64,000 bases of DNA from Dromiciops gliroides (GCF_019393635.1 NC_057861.1:59814532-59878531); one strand, 5' to 3'; shown: positions 11,401 to 24,467, counted from the first letter of the stretch. Numbers and translations: made by a program. Notes: generated by a model from the sequence alone, not told the origin.

Positions 11401-12215
11401 ACTTGTGAAGAATGTGAGAAATGTGTCTGACTATTGGGATGAGGTTGAGGATGAGAATTCCCCCCTTCTTGGGATAAAGGGGAGAAGATAATGCCTCACC
11501 TGAGGGAGCCAGAGAGCCTTGGTCATTGGGTAGGTCCCCTGTCAGCCCCACTTGCTGCTACCTCTCCAAAGCAGAACTTCTGAGTATTAATCCCACTTTG
11601 CCACAGAGAAAAGTGAGATAACAGCAGCCTGCCCCACAGGTCAACCCCATGCAGGAGGTTGGAGGGAATAGAGTAGCCCATGTATATGTCCTGCTATTCA
11701 TAAACTTCTGCTTTGCCCAGGCCAGGGACCTTAGGCCATGAGGTCTGGCTCCCCCAGGATACTAGTACCAGCTCCTGGAGACAGATGTGCAGTCCAGCTT
11801 CCAAGAGAGACCTCAGGGAGTCATGAGAGCAAAACTGGGCCCCTTCCCTCTCCTGCTTTAGTTCCCCTTGCTGCACAATTAAGTGGAGGTACTCTTGGGG
11901 GACACTTAGAGTCTGTTCAGGCTTACAGGGTCCCTGGGTCCCAACCCTAACTACCAGGACAGGAAGTGGCTCTTCAGGGCAGTTATGTGTACCTCTGGGA
12001 CCAGCTCAACAGCCTTAGGAGTCATCCCCACCCAAAGGGCAAACATTTTGTCTTCATTTCCTACGGGATCTCTGATTTTTACTACCATTTTCTGGATAGA
12101 AAAACTTCATCTAGTAGCCAGGCCACCCCTTCACAGGATATTGGGACCATAGTGCCTGGGCCCTTTTTAGGGCTCAGGCACCTGTGGCTTCAGGGAACAC
12201 AGACACAATCTAATT
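11401..12215. other. Repeat-poor, relatively GC-rich stretch, no gene recognised
   Basis: One of the longest stretches here without a recognisable repeat. Short open frames occur on both strands, but none has a domain or motif I know. Confidence 0.35.
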
Positions 12216-12500
12216 TTTATCCATCAAACATTTATTAAGCTGCTATTATACACAGACCATTGTGGAGATAAAGTTGAATGAATACTCAGTCCCTGCCCTA
12301 ATGCAACAGTCAAGTAGGGTGATGTAGACTATACACAGATGACAACAACAACATTTTTGTGACACTTTATGGTTTGAAAAACACTGTATATACATATCTC
12401 ATTTGCTCCTCACAACAATTCTGATAATATAAGCATTTTATAGATGAAGAAACTGAGTCACAGAAAGGTAAAGTAGTTTACCTATGATGACACAACCAGC
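12216..12500 (+). repeat. Old interspersed repeats ('aagcatttattaagca' and MIR-like)
   Basis: catcaaacatttattaagct starts a short copy of the family seen at 376. 12345-12500 is a MIR-like copy in reverse. Confidence 0.5.
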
Positions 12501-12540
12501 AAGTGTCTGCAATACTATTGTACCATAAAAATGGTCTTGA

Positions 12541-12683
12541 GGGGGCAGCTAGGCGGTCCAGTGGGTAGAGCACCAGCCCTGGATTCAGGAGTACCTGAGT
12601 TCAAATCCAGCTTCAGACACTTGACACTTACTAGCTGTGTGACCCTGGGCAAGTCACTTAACCCAAATTGCCTTGCCTAAAAA
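12541..12683 (+). mobile_element. MAR1/WSINE1-type SINE
   Basis: Complete copy with the TSD aaaatggtcttgag on both sides. Confidence 0.92.
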
Positions 12684-15600
12684 AAAATGGTCTTGAGGAT
12701 CCTAGGTCACATGACCAATTAGAGGACATTTTCTCTAATCCACACTCTCAAAGAAATATTTTTTGCTCAAGAAGAACTATACACAAAAGATAGATCATAA
12801 GATGATAGAGTAAGGTAAAAAAAGCCCTATGAATTAACAATGAAAAATAGTAATCTTTAACATACTCAGGGACCTTATATTATTAACTTCCAATCTTTAG
12901 CAGGGTAAACAAAATGATTCACAGACTTGTGGTTTGGGGTTCACTCAAGGATTCCCCTTTTGCTGCAGAGACTACTTACACACCCTTCCACATTATCTTC
13001 CATTCCATCACAGAAAGGACCAAGAACGAACTCTGCTGAGACATGTCAGGGGGAGATTTGGAAACCAAAGTGGGGAAGAATTGGTCTTCCTTCTGCATGG
13101 AGTGGCCCCTGAGTCTCAAAACCCTAAGACTGCAGAGAATCTGCCCAGAATATCTACCCTATCTTCCCTTAACCCTTAGAAAAATGCAGAAAGACCACCC
13201 AGCCAAGCCAAGCCAAGGGAAGAAAGAATGAAAGTGAGGTACAGAATTGTGGAAGGGGTCCAGTGAGTGGCTAGAATAAGGAAGGAAATACAAGAAGGAA
13301 AGGTGTCTGAAATTAATTTAAAGCTTGCTCTTTTCTGCAGAAGCTACATAAGGCAGGAATTAATCCAATAAATAGTAAATGAACCAACATGGTAGGAAGC
13401 TGAGAGAGCTTCACAATCTAATCCTAGGTAGAAGTAACCTCCTTCACTGGAGGAGTCAGAAAGTGAGATGAGGGAATATACATACACATATACATAGATA
13501 CATAGATGCCTATCAATGTACATATAACTAAAATCAACAAAGATTTCAAGAGGAAGACTACCCCCCTGCCTCCAGAGAATAAGCAGAAAGATCAACAGAG
13601 AGGACACTATAAAATGAAGAGTGAGCACTAAAATATCAAAGAATTACAAGCTTCTCTAAATAAATGTTACAATACAAAGGAATTGAACCACTTCTTGAGA
13701 AAAATAGAATTCTGTGGAATCCCAAGAGAGCATGGAATAATAAAATGTTTCAGAATGGTTCAATATAAAAATTTTTTTAAAATGAGAGGAAGGTAGAAGA
13801 GAATAAGTGTCAAAACTTTGGTTTATATAGGAGAAATCATTAGCAGAGAAGATAAATTTGTACCCATGGTGGCAAGTCTCTCCAAAGAAGCAAAAAGAGA
13901 ATTACAATTTTGGAAAACAAATATACTAAAATGAAAAACAATCTGGAAAAAGTGAAGCAAAAGTTAATAATGCTTAAAAAGAATAAATGATATCAATAAA
14001 AACCAAAGCCAGAGAGATCTCGAAAACAGGTTATGCAGATAGATGTAATATAAAGATCATAGGTCCTTCAAAGGAAGATTTTAAGTAAAAAACCTGAACA
14101 CCATAATATGAGAAAACTGTTCAGAGTTTCTAAATACAGAAAGTAAAACACCAATTGAAGAAACCACCTATTGTCTCTAGAAAAACAAAAACAAAAACTC
14201 TTTGCTTCAAATTCCAAGATATAATGGCTAAATAATTCCAATAACAACGCCAAATTCTGCAGGTGGTCAGAAGAAAGAATTTCAAATATAAGAGGTAGGA
14301 AATTCAAATAACATTAGATTATTCTGTATTCCCCTGTAGAAACTGTAGACAGGAATGAAATAATATATTCCAAAAAGCAAAAGAGTTCAAGATACAAACC
14401 AAAATGAAATATTTAGCAAACATGAACCCAATTAGTGGTGAAAAAAGCTGGATGTTCAATAAAAGAGAGTTATTTGAAGAGTTCCTTTAAAAAAAAGGCA
14501 TAGATTGTTTGGTTTCCAATACTCCAAGCAATGAATACACAAGAAATATTAATAAATACAAATACCAGGAAAATAATAAATAACTAAATAACTTGCCCAA
14601 TCTCTAGAGATTTAAAAAAAATAAAGGCTAATGTATAGAGTTAAAAACAACAACAGAGGGGCCATTAAGAGATCTTTTTTTTTCTTTAAGTACACAAAAA
14701 GGATAAGATGAAAGCTGAATTTAAAGAAATAAAAATGACAGTGGAGGAGTAGGCCCAAAACACACAAATGCCCTATAGATGAAATAATGTATTTTGTGGT
14801 ATTTAATTGCCAACTGGGAAGGTACATAAAGGGGAATAAAGAAGGGGGAGGATAGAAGAGAATCTGTGATGGACTCTAATCAAGTACATGGTTAAACAAA
14901 GAGATTATAACTTTTTTACCCCTCAGCAAAAAAAGAAAGGGGGGGGGGGCAACCTGAGAATGGAATAAGTGGCAAAAGGGAGAGATTGAAGCAGGGTAAC
15001 AAAAGGAGTTCTCAATTCAATGGAGGGAGGAGGGCACTCCCATTTAAAGAACACTCCCATGGGTTAAGTAGTATTTAGTATTTATCCTCTTGGATAGAGA
15101 GAGAGACCTTAGAATAGGTATAAGCTGTGAAGCATCAGTACATGAGGAGACCACTTCCTTTGAGAGAGTATTATGTCTCCATGAGCAGCACCGTACCTAA
15201 AGAAAAGGAAAATGGAAGTCCTGGAGGCAACTGCCACCCTGAATGGTAGAAGAATATGAATGCAGAGAAAATATGGAATATCAAAAGGGAAGAATGATAT
15301 TGGGAAAGGAAGTGAATAGAACTGGATTTTTGACACAGGGTAATTTATACCACAAGGCAATGCTTTTATTCTTCTTACTTCCTATCATGGGGCCCAGAGT
15401 GCCCCAGAAATTCTCTGGGGTACATCAAGGAATCTTCTCCTTGAGAAATTTAACCAGAGGACAGATACGCAAGCATATCAAGGAGCAAATAATAGAAAAG
15501 GTTAAAAATTATAAGAATGATAATAATAAAACGTCATACTAAAGTTTCTGGAATGTAGACAAAGTGGTCTTCATATAAGCTGTATCTTTGAAGAAAAAAC

Positions 15601-15829
15601 ATACATTAACAAAATAGAGGAATAAGAACTGAAAATAGATTAAAACAAAAAACCCAACAAGTACATGAACACAAAAGTTGGAATCATAAATTAGAGAAGC
15701 AGATAATCTGGAAACCAAAACCTTGGACCTTAGGGTTTATCAAACACTAGATTACTTTGTTCATTTATTACTCTATAACACTTACCTAATCTATTCCCCT
15801 GATCAACATTCTATTTCTTTTTTTCCAAT
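12684..15829. other. A-rich stretch, partly L1 5'/ORF1-like; no intact gene
   Basis: 13850-14000 translates in pieces to a Lys/Glu-rich coiled-coil-like sequence, as in L1 ORF1. The A-rich plus strand around it suggests degraded sense L1. 14930-14950 is a G-run. 15590-15720 is again A-rich. Boundaries cannot be set by eye. Confidence 0.4.
15386..15472 (+). mobile_element. LTR fragment (same family as 33915-34491), fossil
   Basis: About 87 bp matching the first part of the LTR at 33.9 kb (gaggaatcttctccttgaga-type block and ccagaggacagatacgc). It is a broken, old fragment with no internal viral sequence nearby. Confidence 0.75.
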
Positions 15830-16574
15830 TACCTCATTTTATTATTTTATTCTTTTTCCCACTTAACAGTATTTAATTTTTTCCCAGTAAAGATAATTTT
15901 CAATATTCATTTTTGTAAGATTTTGTGTCCCCAATTTTCCCCCTCCTTCCCTTCCCTCTCCCCTCCCCAGGATAATAAGCAATCCGATATAGATTATACA
16001 GTGCAATTACCAAGATTCTATTTCTTAACCACTACCAGATTGTTTTGATAAATACTACTTTATAATACAGTTTGAGATCTGGTACTGCTAGGCCACCTTC
16101 CTTCCCATTATTTTTCATTAATTCCCTTAATATTCTTGAACTTTTGTTCTTCCAGATAATTTTGCTATGATTTTTTCTAGCTCTATAAAATAATTTTTCA
16201 GTAGTTTCATTGGGATGGCATTGAATAAGTTTATTAATTTAGGTAGAATTGTCATTGTTATTATACTGGTTCAGCCTACCCATGAGCAATTAACATTTTT
16301 CTAATTGTTTAGATTTGACATTATTTGTGTCAAAAGCATTTTGTAATTATGTTCATATAGTTACTGGGTTTGTCTTGGCAGGTAGACTGTCAAGTTTTTT
16401 GTATTGTCTCCCATTGTTTTAAATGGAATTTCTCTTTCTATCTCTTGCTGCTGGACTTTGTAGGTAATATATAGAAATGTCAATCATTTATGTGGCTCTA
16501 GTTTGTATCCTGCGATTTTGCCAAAGTTGTTAATTAAGTATAGCATCATGGCATCTATAAAGAATGATAGATTT

Positions 16575-16678
16575 ATTCAGGTGGACCTGAGTTCAAATCT
16601 GGCCTCAGACACTTAACAATTATGAGCTGTGTGACCTTGGCCAAGTCACTTAACCCCAATTGCCTCACAAAAAAAAAA
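16575..16678 (+). mobile_element. MAR1/WSINE1-type SINE, 5' truncated, in L1
   Basis: Lacks the head. TSD aagaatgatagattt on both sides (16560-16574 and 16679-16693). Inserted in the antisense L1. Confidence 0.92.
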
Positions 16679-17322
16679 AGAATGATAGATTTGTTTCTTT
16701 ATTAACTGTTCTAATTCCTTCAATTTCCTTTTCTTCTCTTATTGCTGTAGCTAGCATTTCTCACACAATATTGCTTTATCTTTATTATGGATAATTTTTT
16801 ATCTTGGTTTTAGATAGATGCTACTTATCATTTTAAGAAAGGTTCCTTTTATTCCTATGCTTTCTAGCATTTTTAATAAGATGGTGCATTATCTTTGTTA
16901 AAAGCTTTTTCTACAACTATTTATGTAATCATGGTTATTGTTGTTTCTGTTATTAATATTATCAATTATGCTTATAGTTTTCCTAATATTGAACCAGTCC
17001 TGCATTCCTGATGCAAATCTCATCTGGTCATATTGCATGATCTTTTTTGATACAATGCTGTAATCTCTTTGATAGTATGTTATTTTTAAAGTTTTTGCAT
17101 CAATATTCATTGGAGGAAAAATTATATAGTTTCTTTCTCTGTTTTTGTTCTTTGTGGTATAGGTATCAACACCATATATATGTCATAAAAGGAATTTTGT
17201 AGGACTCATTCTTTGCCTATTTCTCCAGACAGTTTATATAGTATTGGAAATAATTGTTCTTTTAATGTTTGATAGAATTCACTTGTGAATCCAATCTGGT
17301 CCTAGAGAGTTGTTTTTTTCTT

Positions 17323-17487
17323 TTATTTTTTCCTTTTAAAAATTATTTTTAGTGAGGCAGTTGGGGTTAAGTGACTTGCCCAGGGTCACACAGCTAGTAA
17401 ATGTTAAGTGTCTGAGGCCAGATTTGAACTCAGGTACTCCTGACTCCAGGGCCAGTGCTCTATCCACTGCACCACCTAGCTGCCCCT
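17323..17487 (-). mobile_element. MAR1/WSINE1-type SINE in L1
   Basis: Complete minus-strand copy with a TSD gagttgtttttttctt-like on both sides. Confidence 0.9.
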
Positions 17488-18403
17488 GAGTTGTTTTTTT
17501 CTTAAAGAGTACATTGATGGCTTATTCAATTTCTTTTTCTAAGGTACAGTTTTAAAAATTATCCTATTTCCTCTTCTGTTTATCTGGGGAATTTATATTT
17601 TTGTAAATATTCATCCATTTCACTTAGATTGTCAGAATTATTAACATATAATTGGGCAAAATAGCTCTTAATAATTGCCTTAATTTCCTCTTCATTTGTG
17701 ATTAATTTATCCTTTACATCCCATCTGAAAGGGATGCATTTGATATTTCTGCTTTTCTGCATTTTATTGTGAGGTTTTTATGCCCTAATACACATTCAGT
17801 TTTTGTGTGGATGCCAATGTATCACTGAGAAAAAGGCATATTCCTTTCTATTCCCATTCAATTTTTTCCAAAGGTCTAACATATGTAACTTCTCTAAAAT
17901 CCTATTCATCTCCTTAATTTAATTTTTGTTCATTTGGGGGTTATGTTTAATTTGGTTTTGAGAGGGGAAAGTTGAGGTTTCCCACTAGGAGAGTTTTACT
18001 GTCTATTTTCTCCTAAAACACATTTAATTTCTCCTTTGAAAAATTGGATGCAATACCACTTGGTGCATATATTACTTCATTGTCTATGTTACCTTTTAGG
18101 AAGATCTAGTTTCCTTACTTAAGGATCTTTTAAAATTGGATTTATTTTTGTTTTTGCTTTGTCTCAGATTATAATTGCTTCTCTCCTTTTTTTTTTAACT
18201 TAATCTGAAGCATTTAGCTCCAGACCCTTACCTTTATTCTATGTGTGCCTCTCTGCTTCAAATGTCTTTCTTGTATACCACATATTGTAGGATTCTGGTT
18301 TCTAGTACATTCTGCTATCCACTTCCATTTCATGGGTGAGTTCATCCCATTCACATTCACATTTATGATTACTGTGTATTTTCCTCCATTCTATTTTTCT
18401 GTT

Positions 18404-18406
<3 letters not shown>

Positions 18407-18468
<62 letters not shown>
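18407..18468 (+). repeat. (TC)n microsatellite in L1 ORF2
   Basis: About 31 uninterrupted TC units. It creates long spurious open frames on both strands. Confidence 0.97.
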
Positions 18469-18470
<2 letters not shown>

Positions 18471-18647
18471 TTTACCCTGTAGCTCCTCACAAGCATTTTT
18501 CTTCTGATTACCACCTCTTCTAATTTGTCCTCCCTTCTATCAGACACCCTCCTTTCCCTTATACCCCTTCTTTCCTACTTCTCTATAGGGTAAGATAGAT
18601 TTCCACACACAACTGAATGTATGTTATTCCTTCTTTGAGCCAATTCT

Positions 18648-18799
18648 TCTTCTTCTTATTTTTGTGGGACAGTGAAGGTTAAGTGAGTTGCCCATGGTCA
18701 CATAGCTAGTAAGTGTCAAGTGTCTGAGGCTAGATTTGAAGTCAGGACCTCCTGAATCCAGGGCTGGTGATTTATCCACTGTGCCACCTACCTCCCCCT
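18648..18799 (-). mobile_element. MAR1/WSINE1-type SINE in L1
   Basis: Minus-strand copy flanked by the TSD ctttgagccaattct (18633-18647 and 18800-18814). Confidence 0.92.
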
Positions 18800-21029
18800 C
18801 TTTGAGCCAATTCTAATTAGAGCAAGTTTTAAGTATTGCCTGCCACCCCATGCCCATCTTCCCCTCCACTGTAACAGCTCTTTCAAACCCTTAAGTGAGT
18901 TAATATGCCCCATTCGATCTCCTCCTTCCACCTTTTTCCAGTAAATCTCTTAATATTGTTTTTGTTGTTATTATTCCATTATAGTCAGCTCACACCCACA
19001 ACCACTGTCTATGTATACTCCTTCTAACTGTCTTAATAGTGATAAAGCTTTTAGGAACCACAAGTATCATCCTCCTATGTAGGAATATAAACAGTTTAAC
19101 CTTATTGAATCCCTTATGTTTTCTCTTTCCTGTTTAACTTTTTATTCTTCTCTTGAGTCTTGTATTTCAAAATCAGATTTTCTGTCCAGCTCTTGTTTTT
19201 GCATCAGAAATGCTTAAAAGTCCTCTATTTCATTGAATATCCATTTTTCTACTTAAGGATTATATTCAGTTTTCTGGATAGGTTATTCTTAGTTTTAATC
19301 CTAGCTTCTTTGCTTTCCAGAACATCATATTCCAAGTCCTTCAATATTTTAATGTAGAAGCTGATAAATCCTGCCTAACCCTGAGTGTGGCTCTGTGATA
19401 TTTGAATTATTTCTTTCAGGCTGCTTTCAGTATTTTCTCCTTGACCTGAGAGTTCTGAAATTTGGCTATAATATTCCTGCAAGTGTTCGTTTTGGGATCT
19501 CTTTAAGGAGGTGATTGGTAGAATCTTTGCATTTGTATTTTACCCTCTGGTTCTAGGATATTAGAACATTTTTCCTTGATAATTTCTCAAAAAATGATGT
19601 TTAGGTTCTTTTTTAATCATAACTTTCAGGTAGTCCAATAATTCTTAAATTATATCTCTTTGATCCAATTTGCAGGTCAATTTTTTTTCAACAAGATAGC
19701 TTTTCTTTTATTTTTCTGTTCTTTTGATCTTGTTTTACCATTTCTTGGTGTCTCATGGAGTCATTAGCTTTCTTTTGCTCAATTCCAATTTTTAAAGAAT
19801 TATTTTCTTCAGTGAAATTTTGTACCTCCTTTTCCATTTGGCCAGTTTTACCTTTTGATGAGTTCTTTTCTTTGTGAATTTTTGTGCACCTTTTCCCATT
19901 TTTTGTGCTTCCTTTACCAAACTGTTGACACTTTTCATTATTCTCTTGTATTACTCGCATTTCTTTTCCCATTTTTCTTCTACCCTCTTATTTGATTGTT
20001 AAAATTATTTTTGAGCTATTCTAAAAGGTATTTTTGGTCTTGATGCCAATTCTTATTTTTTCTTTAAGGCTTCACATATAGCTGTTTATCTTTATTTTAT
20101 TTTTTTACATGTAGCTGTTTTGACATTGTTTTCCCCTTCTAAATTTGTGTTTTTATCTTTCTTGTAACCAAATTAACTTTTTATGTTCAGGTTCTATTTT
20201 GTTTGTTTGTTGTTGTTGTTGTTGGCCCATTTCCCCAGACTATTTCTTGACTTTTAATCTTACGTTGAAGTTAGGCTCTGCACCTGTGGTGGAACAACTA
20301 TCTCAAGTTTCAAGTTTTTCATGCTGCTCTTTTCAGAGCTAATTCTGGATATCTCTAAGTTTTGGGGGTTTTCAAGGTGGTATGATTTAAGAAAAGGTGT
20401 GGTCACTGCTCCCCTGGCATGTGCTCTGGCCTGTTGGTGACCACAAGCACTCATTTCTTCCCTGGACCTGTGACCAAGATAACTTCTCCCCTACAGCCTC
20501 AATATCTTGTGTGCTAGTGCTCCTCCTCACTCTGGGACTATGGCCTGAGTCTGTGAACTGGATCCCCATTTGGGGGTCTTGCAACCTGTGCCAGCAAAGT
20601 TTCCCCTGTAATCTCCTTCTGACCAGTTGTCTGACCCTCTTCCTGTTTATGGGTTAATAGCTCCAGGAGTTGCTGATACTGATTTAGTTGCCCCCAAGGA
20701 CTACACTGGCTTGCTGTGGTAGAGGTCTGTTGCTGGCTTATGTTGGACATGGGACCTTATTGGGGTTTACTAGAGCAGGGCCTGCTGTTGGCTTGTCCAG
20801 GCTAGGCTCAGTGAGACAGACCTTTTTTTTGTCAACCTTCTAAGTCATCTTGGGCTGAAAAACTGTCTCATTTTATCCTTTTATTGGTTTTGCCATTGCA
20901 AAATTCATTTTGAGGCATTATTTTTAAGTTGGAGGGGCATATAGGAGAGCTCAAATGAGTCTCTTCTTACTCTGCCATCTTGGCTCCACCTTCTGATTCA
21001 AAATTTTAAAGTAAAATCCTGATTAAAAA

Positions 21030-21870
21030 AAAAAAGTATAGCAGTTTATTCAAGAAATGATTCATTGTGATCATGTTGGATTCATGCAAAACAAGTTTCC
21101 AAAACCACATAATTATCTTCAGAGCTATTGAAAAAAATGCTTTGACAAAGTATAGCACCTATTAATAATTTTTTAAAACCCTATAAAGTATAAATATAGA
21201 GTAGGGATTCTTAGCTGGGGGTCCATGGTCCATTAATAGATTTCAGGGGTTCTGTGAACTTGGATGGAAAAAAATTACATCTTTATTTTTAGTAAAATGA
21301 AAAGCAGCATTTCCTTCAATTATGAAATAAGCAACAAACCATTATTCTGCAAAGTAGGTCTGCAGTTTTCATCATCTTAAAAAAAGTGTCCGTGACCAAA
21401 AAAGAGTTAAGAATCTCTATCCCTAGAGACTTTATTTTAAAAAAGTATAAAAATTATCTATCAAAAAACAAAAAGCAAGCATTGCATGCAATGAGGATAC
21501 ACTAGAAGCATTCCTAATACTGGAGTAAAGCAAAAATCTCCCCATATAGTTTTTGTTATCTTATATAGTTCTAAAAATGCTAGCAAAAGAAAAGAGGAGG
21601 AAATGAAAAACAAAAATATAGGGAAGGAAGAGACAAGCTCCTCACTATTGTCTGATGATGTAATGTTCCACTTGGAGAACACCAGAAAATCACCAAAGAA
21701 ACTAATTGAGACAATGAATAGTTTCATCAATGTTGAAAATAACCCCAAAAAATCAACAGCATTTTTATATAATAACTGTAATCCTACAGGGAAGGAGAGA
21801 AAGAAATAGACTTTTAATGAAATAGAAAAATCCCAACATTTTTAATGAAACAAGAGTCCAGAGAAACTTA
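21030..21870 (+). mobile_element. L1 ORF2 fragment, sense, split by a hAT-like element
   Basis: 21040-21180 and 21440-21860 translate in pieces to reverse-transcriptase sequence. The second part includes LLSDDVMFHLENTRKSPKK and KKSTAFLYNN, the decayed YADD region and what follows it. A DNA element sits between the halves. Confidence 0.8.
21192..21425. mobile_element. Non-autonomous hAT-like DNA transposon
   Basis: The ends are inverted (tagggattcttagct at the left, agttaagaatctctatccct at the right). The inside has the wording of mammalian hAT-type MITEs (ggggtccatggtcc, aaattacatctttatttt). An 8-bp TSD could not be assigned with confidence. Confidence 0.6.
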
Positions 21871-22380
21871 GAAAGGTAAATACATTTGAGCAATTGGAAG
21901 GGCCGCATAGTGATATGGTGATAACATTCTAATCAGAGAAGAGAATCAAGTGTCCCTGCAGAACTTTGATATTTTCAAATGGTATTGAGGGAGTTAAATA
22001 AGAAAAATGGAGGTCTCAGGAGTGGGTTGAGTCTCTTCTGAGGTTTTTAAGAGGAGAAAAATGAGGAATACACTAGTATAGAAAGGGGAATTTGATATTT
22101 CTCAGAATTGGGGTGTGTAAGAAGAATATCAAGGAAGAGGTGGGGGAAATAAGCATTAGATGAAATGGTCAAAGGAGGTCTGATATGCACAGGGAACTTG
22201 TTATTGAGATACATCAGATTCAACAGGGAAACCAACTGGCATAGAAAGGGGAGGGAAAGAGGGAGGAATATACCAGAGAGGGAATAGTCACAAGCTAAAC
22301 AAAATTCCTAATCTCAAAGGTGTTTTTGAAAAAGGGGGAAAACAAAAGTAAGAATTAGAATCTCAAGGGATGCCTGAGAC
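21870..22380. other. No gene; probable L1-derived A-rich sequence
   Basis: A-rich plus strand without a definable element. It lies between two sense L1 pieces. Confidence 0.35.
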
Positions 22381-22625
22381 TACCTCTTATACAATTGGGG
22401 AATGACTGAACAAACTGTGGTAAATGAATGTAATGGAATAACAGGAACAACTTGAAAAGACTTAAGTTTGATCAATGCAATGACAAGCCATGTTTCCAGA
22501 GAATCTATGATGGTACATATTGCCTAATCTTTGACAGAGATGTGTTGGACACACAATGCAGACACATACATTAGATTTTTTCCCTTTTTTCTTTTTCTGT
22601 GTTTTTAATTGAAGAGATGGGTGGC
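22381..22625 (+). mobile_element. L1 ORF2 3' end fragment, sense
   Basis: acaattggggaatgactgaa and gtaatggaataacag match the end of marsupial L1 ORF2 as in the copy at 53.2 kb. Confidence 0.8.
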
Positions 22626-22775
22626 AATAGTGATATCTCTGCTAACCCCCAAAGAAAAGGGCCATTGTAACATTTTTAGACATTCTTAAAAGAGAACAGA
22701 AGGAAGTTCTGAAAGAAGCACAGAAAATCAGGAAAGTTTTGAAATTAACATTGGGATTTATTATATTATACTTAT

Positions 22776-22866
22776 CTAGTGGTCAAAAAAGCTATCAGCC
22801 AAAAAAAAAAATTAAAAAAAAAAAAAGCTATCAGCCAAAGGTTGTGATAGCTTTTTTGACCACTAG
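22776..22866. repeat. Perfect 22-bp inverted repeat with poly-A loop
   Basis: The left arm 22776-22797 (ctagtggtcaaaaaagctat plus ca) is the exact reverse complement of 22845-22866. The 47-nt spacer holds A-runs and a direct copy of aagctatcagccaaa. It would form a stable hairpin. It looks like a small MITE or a replication-slip palindrome. Confidence 0.85.
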
Positions 22867-23029
22867 GTAACACTGTTGATACACATAGAGAGTTTGAAGT
22901 CCATGAAACCAGCCTCCTAATCTTCACTAATCTTCACATAGGCTATTATGTAGCATATCCTATATGTATACTATTGTTGCAATTTACTCCAGGTTCTGAG
23001 ACATAAGCAAGATTCGAAGCAGGCCTTTT

Positions 23030-23240
23030 CATTAACAGGGCTGGGTAGTAGAAAGAATATTGGCCCTGGGGACAAAGGACCTGAGTTCAAATTCCAGTTT
23101 TCTTAAAAAAACACACAACAACCCTTAATTGACTTAGGGCAAATCACTTCAGCTCCCTGGCCTCAATTGCATCATCTGCAAAATGAACTGGTTGGATTAG
23201 ACATACTGTAAATTCTTTCCCAGCTCAAAAACTATAATTC
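23030..23240 (+). repeat. MIR/THER1-like SINE
   Basis: ggacctgagttcaaattcca, a tRNA-related core and a tail with aaaatgaactggttggatta. A short A-rich insertion lies at 23105. Confidence 0.65.
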
Positions 23241-23789
23241 TATCACTTATCTTTCTCTGGCTGTGTCTCTGAATTTATTCCTATGTATCTATAATTTCTG
23301 TACATCTGTACATCTATTATCTGTGTATCTGTACATCTGTACCATCTATTATCTTCTCAGTGAGAAACCTTCCCTTTTTTGCCCCCACACCATACTCCCT
23401 GCATTACCTTCAACACAGCTTTTTAAGGAAATCCATCCTCCTGCCTCTCAGTTAAAACTACCTCATTCTCACTCAGGGCACCTAAGATAGTGTACCCAAG
23501 GATTTGTAATGGACAGAATGGTATAGTAAAGGGTCAAGAGCCAGCAAATCCACCAACCCATCAAAGTCTACAATTTGTTTTTAGAAAGACAGAAGTCAGG
23601 TTATATTAGTTTAAATGTGATTTCTATTCGTTACTGCCTATGCGAACTCAGACAAGTCACTACTCACTACTCTCTGGACAGTTTGTTTATGTATCTATAG
23701 CACCCTCTTGCACCAAAGTGCAAGGTTTAAGGAATATTTTGGGCCATTATACACTCAATGCTATAGTTCATAAGCTCCACAAAACTTAA

Positions 23790-24085
23790 CAAGTCGAGTC
23801 AATGAGCATTTTTTTAAGTGCTTACCATTCGCCAGGCACTGTGCTAAGTGCTAAGGATACAAAGAAATGTAAAAACAGGATAATCACTTTTTTTTCCAGG
23901 AAGCACATGGCTTAATGGGAGAAACAACATGCAAACAACTATGTACAAGCAAGGTATATACCAGAGAAATTGGAGATAATCACAAAAGGAAGGCAGTGGC
24001 ATTTAGGAGGATGGGCAAAGTCTTATTCTAGAAGGTAGCAGGGACTTGAAGGAAGCTAAGGTCCCACCAGAGTATTTCCTTTAAC
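23790..24085 (+). repeat. Old interspersed repeat, 'aagcatttattaagca' family, long copy
   Basis: Goes from the head (ttaccattcgccaggcactg) through gagaaacaacatgcaaacaa to gcagggacttgaaggaagct. The same order is seen at 37080-37430. Confidence 0.7.
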
Positions 24086-24322
24086 ACTAGCCAGAAAACT
24101 TACAAGTTCAAATAAAAAGACATTCAATGAAATAGTAACATCTCCCCATTCTACTCAGGACAAAACTATTTGTGGTCAAGGAAAATGTATGGCAGGAGAG
24201 TACGTGTAAAGAAACACACACTAAGCTCATGTATGTGGCAAGGATGGAGGCATTGTCCCTTTCTCTGCTTCCAATGATGTTCCAATTCTTCTCCGCATAG
24301 ATACCTATGTCCTTAGACTTTT

Positions 24323-24467
24323 TTTTTTTTAGTGAGGCAATTGGGGTTAAGTGACTTACCCAGGGTCACACAGCTAGTAAGTGTTAAGTGTCTGAGGCCA
24401 GATTTGAACTCAGGTACTCCTGACTCCAGGGCTGGTGCTTTATCCACTGCGCCACCTAGCTGCCCCA
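24323..24467 (-). mobile_element. MAR1/WSINE1-type SINE
   Basis: TSD tccttagactttt on both sides (24310-24322 and 24468-24480). Confidence 0.93.

Larger units (their letters stand above)
15830..20995 (-). mobile_element. L1 LINE, antisense, near full structure
   Basis: The order on the minus strand is as follows. The 5' UTR runs from 20995 (ggagccaagatggcagagta, typical marsupial L1 start) to about 20050. ORF1 spans about 20000-19150, with a coiled-coil stretch at 19688-19972 and a C-terminal piece translating to NIIAKFQNSQVKEKILKAA. ORF2 spans about 19000-16010, broken by many stops. The 3' UTR is at 16000-15830. ORF2 lacks part of its 3' portion. Three SINEs and a TC array lie inside. It is not active. 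Confidence 0.85.

Noticed and set aside
18245-18547. Open frames on both strands with Ser-Leu or Arg-Glu repeats
   Set aside because: Produced by the (TC)n array inside a dead L1.
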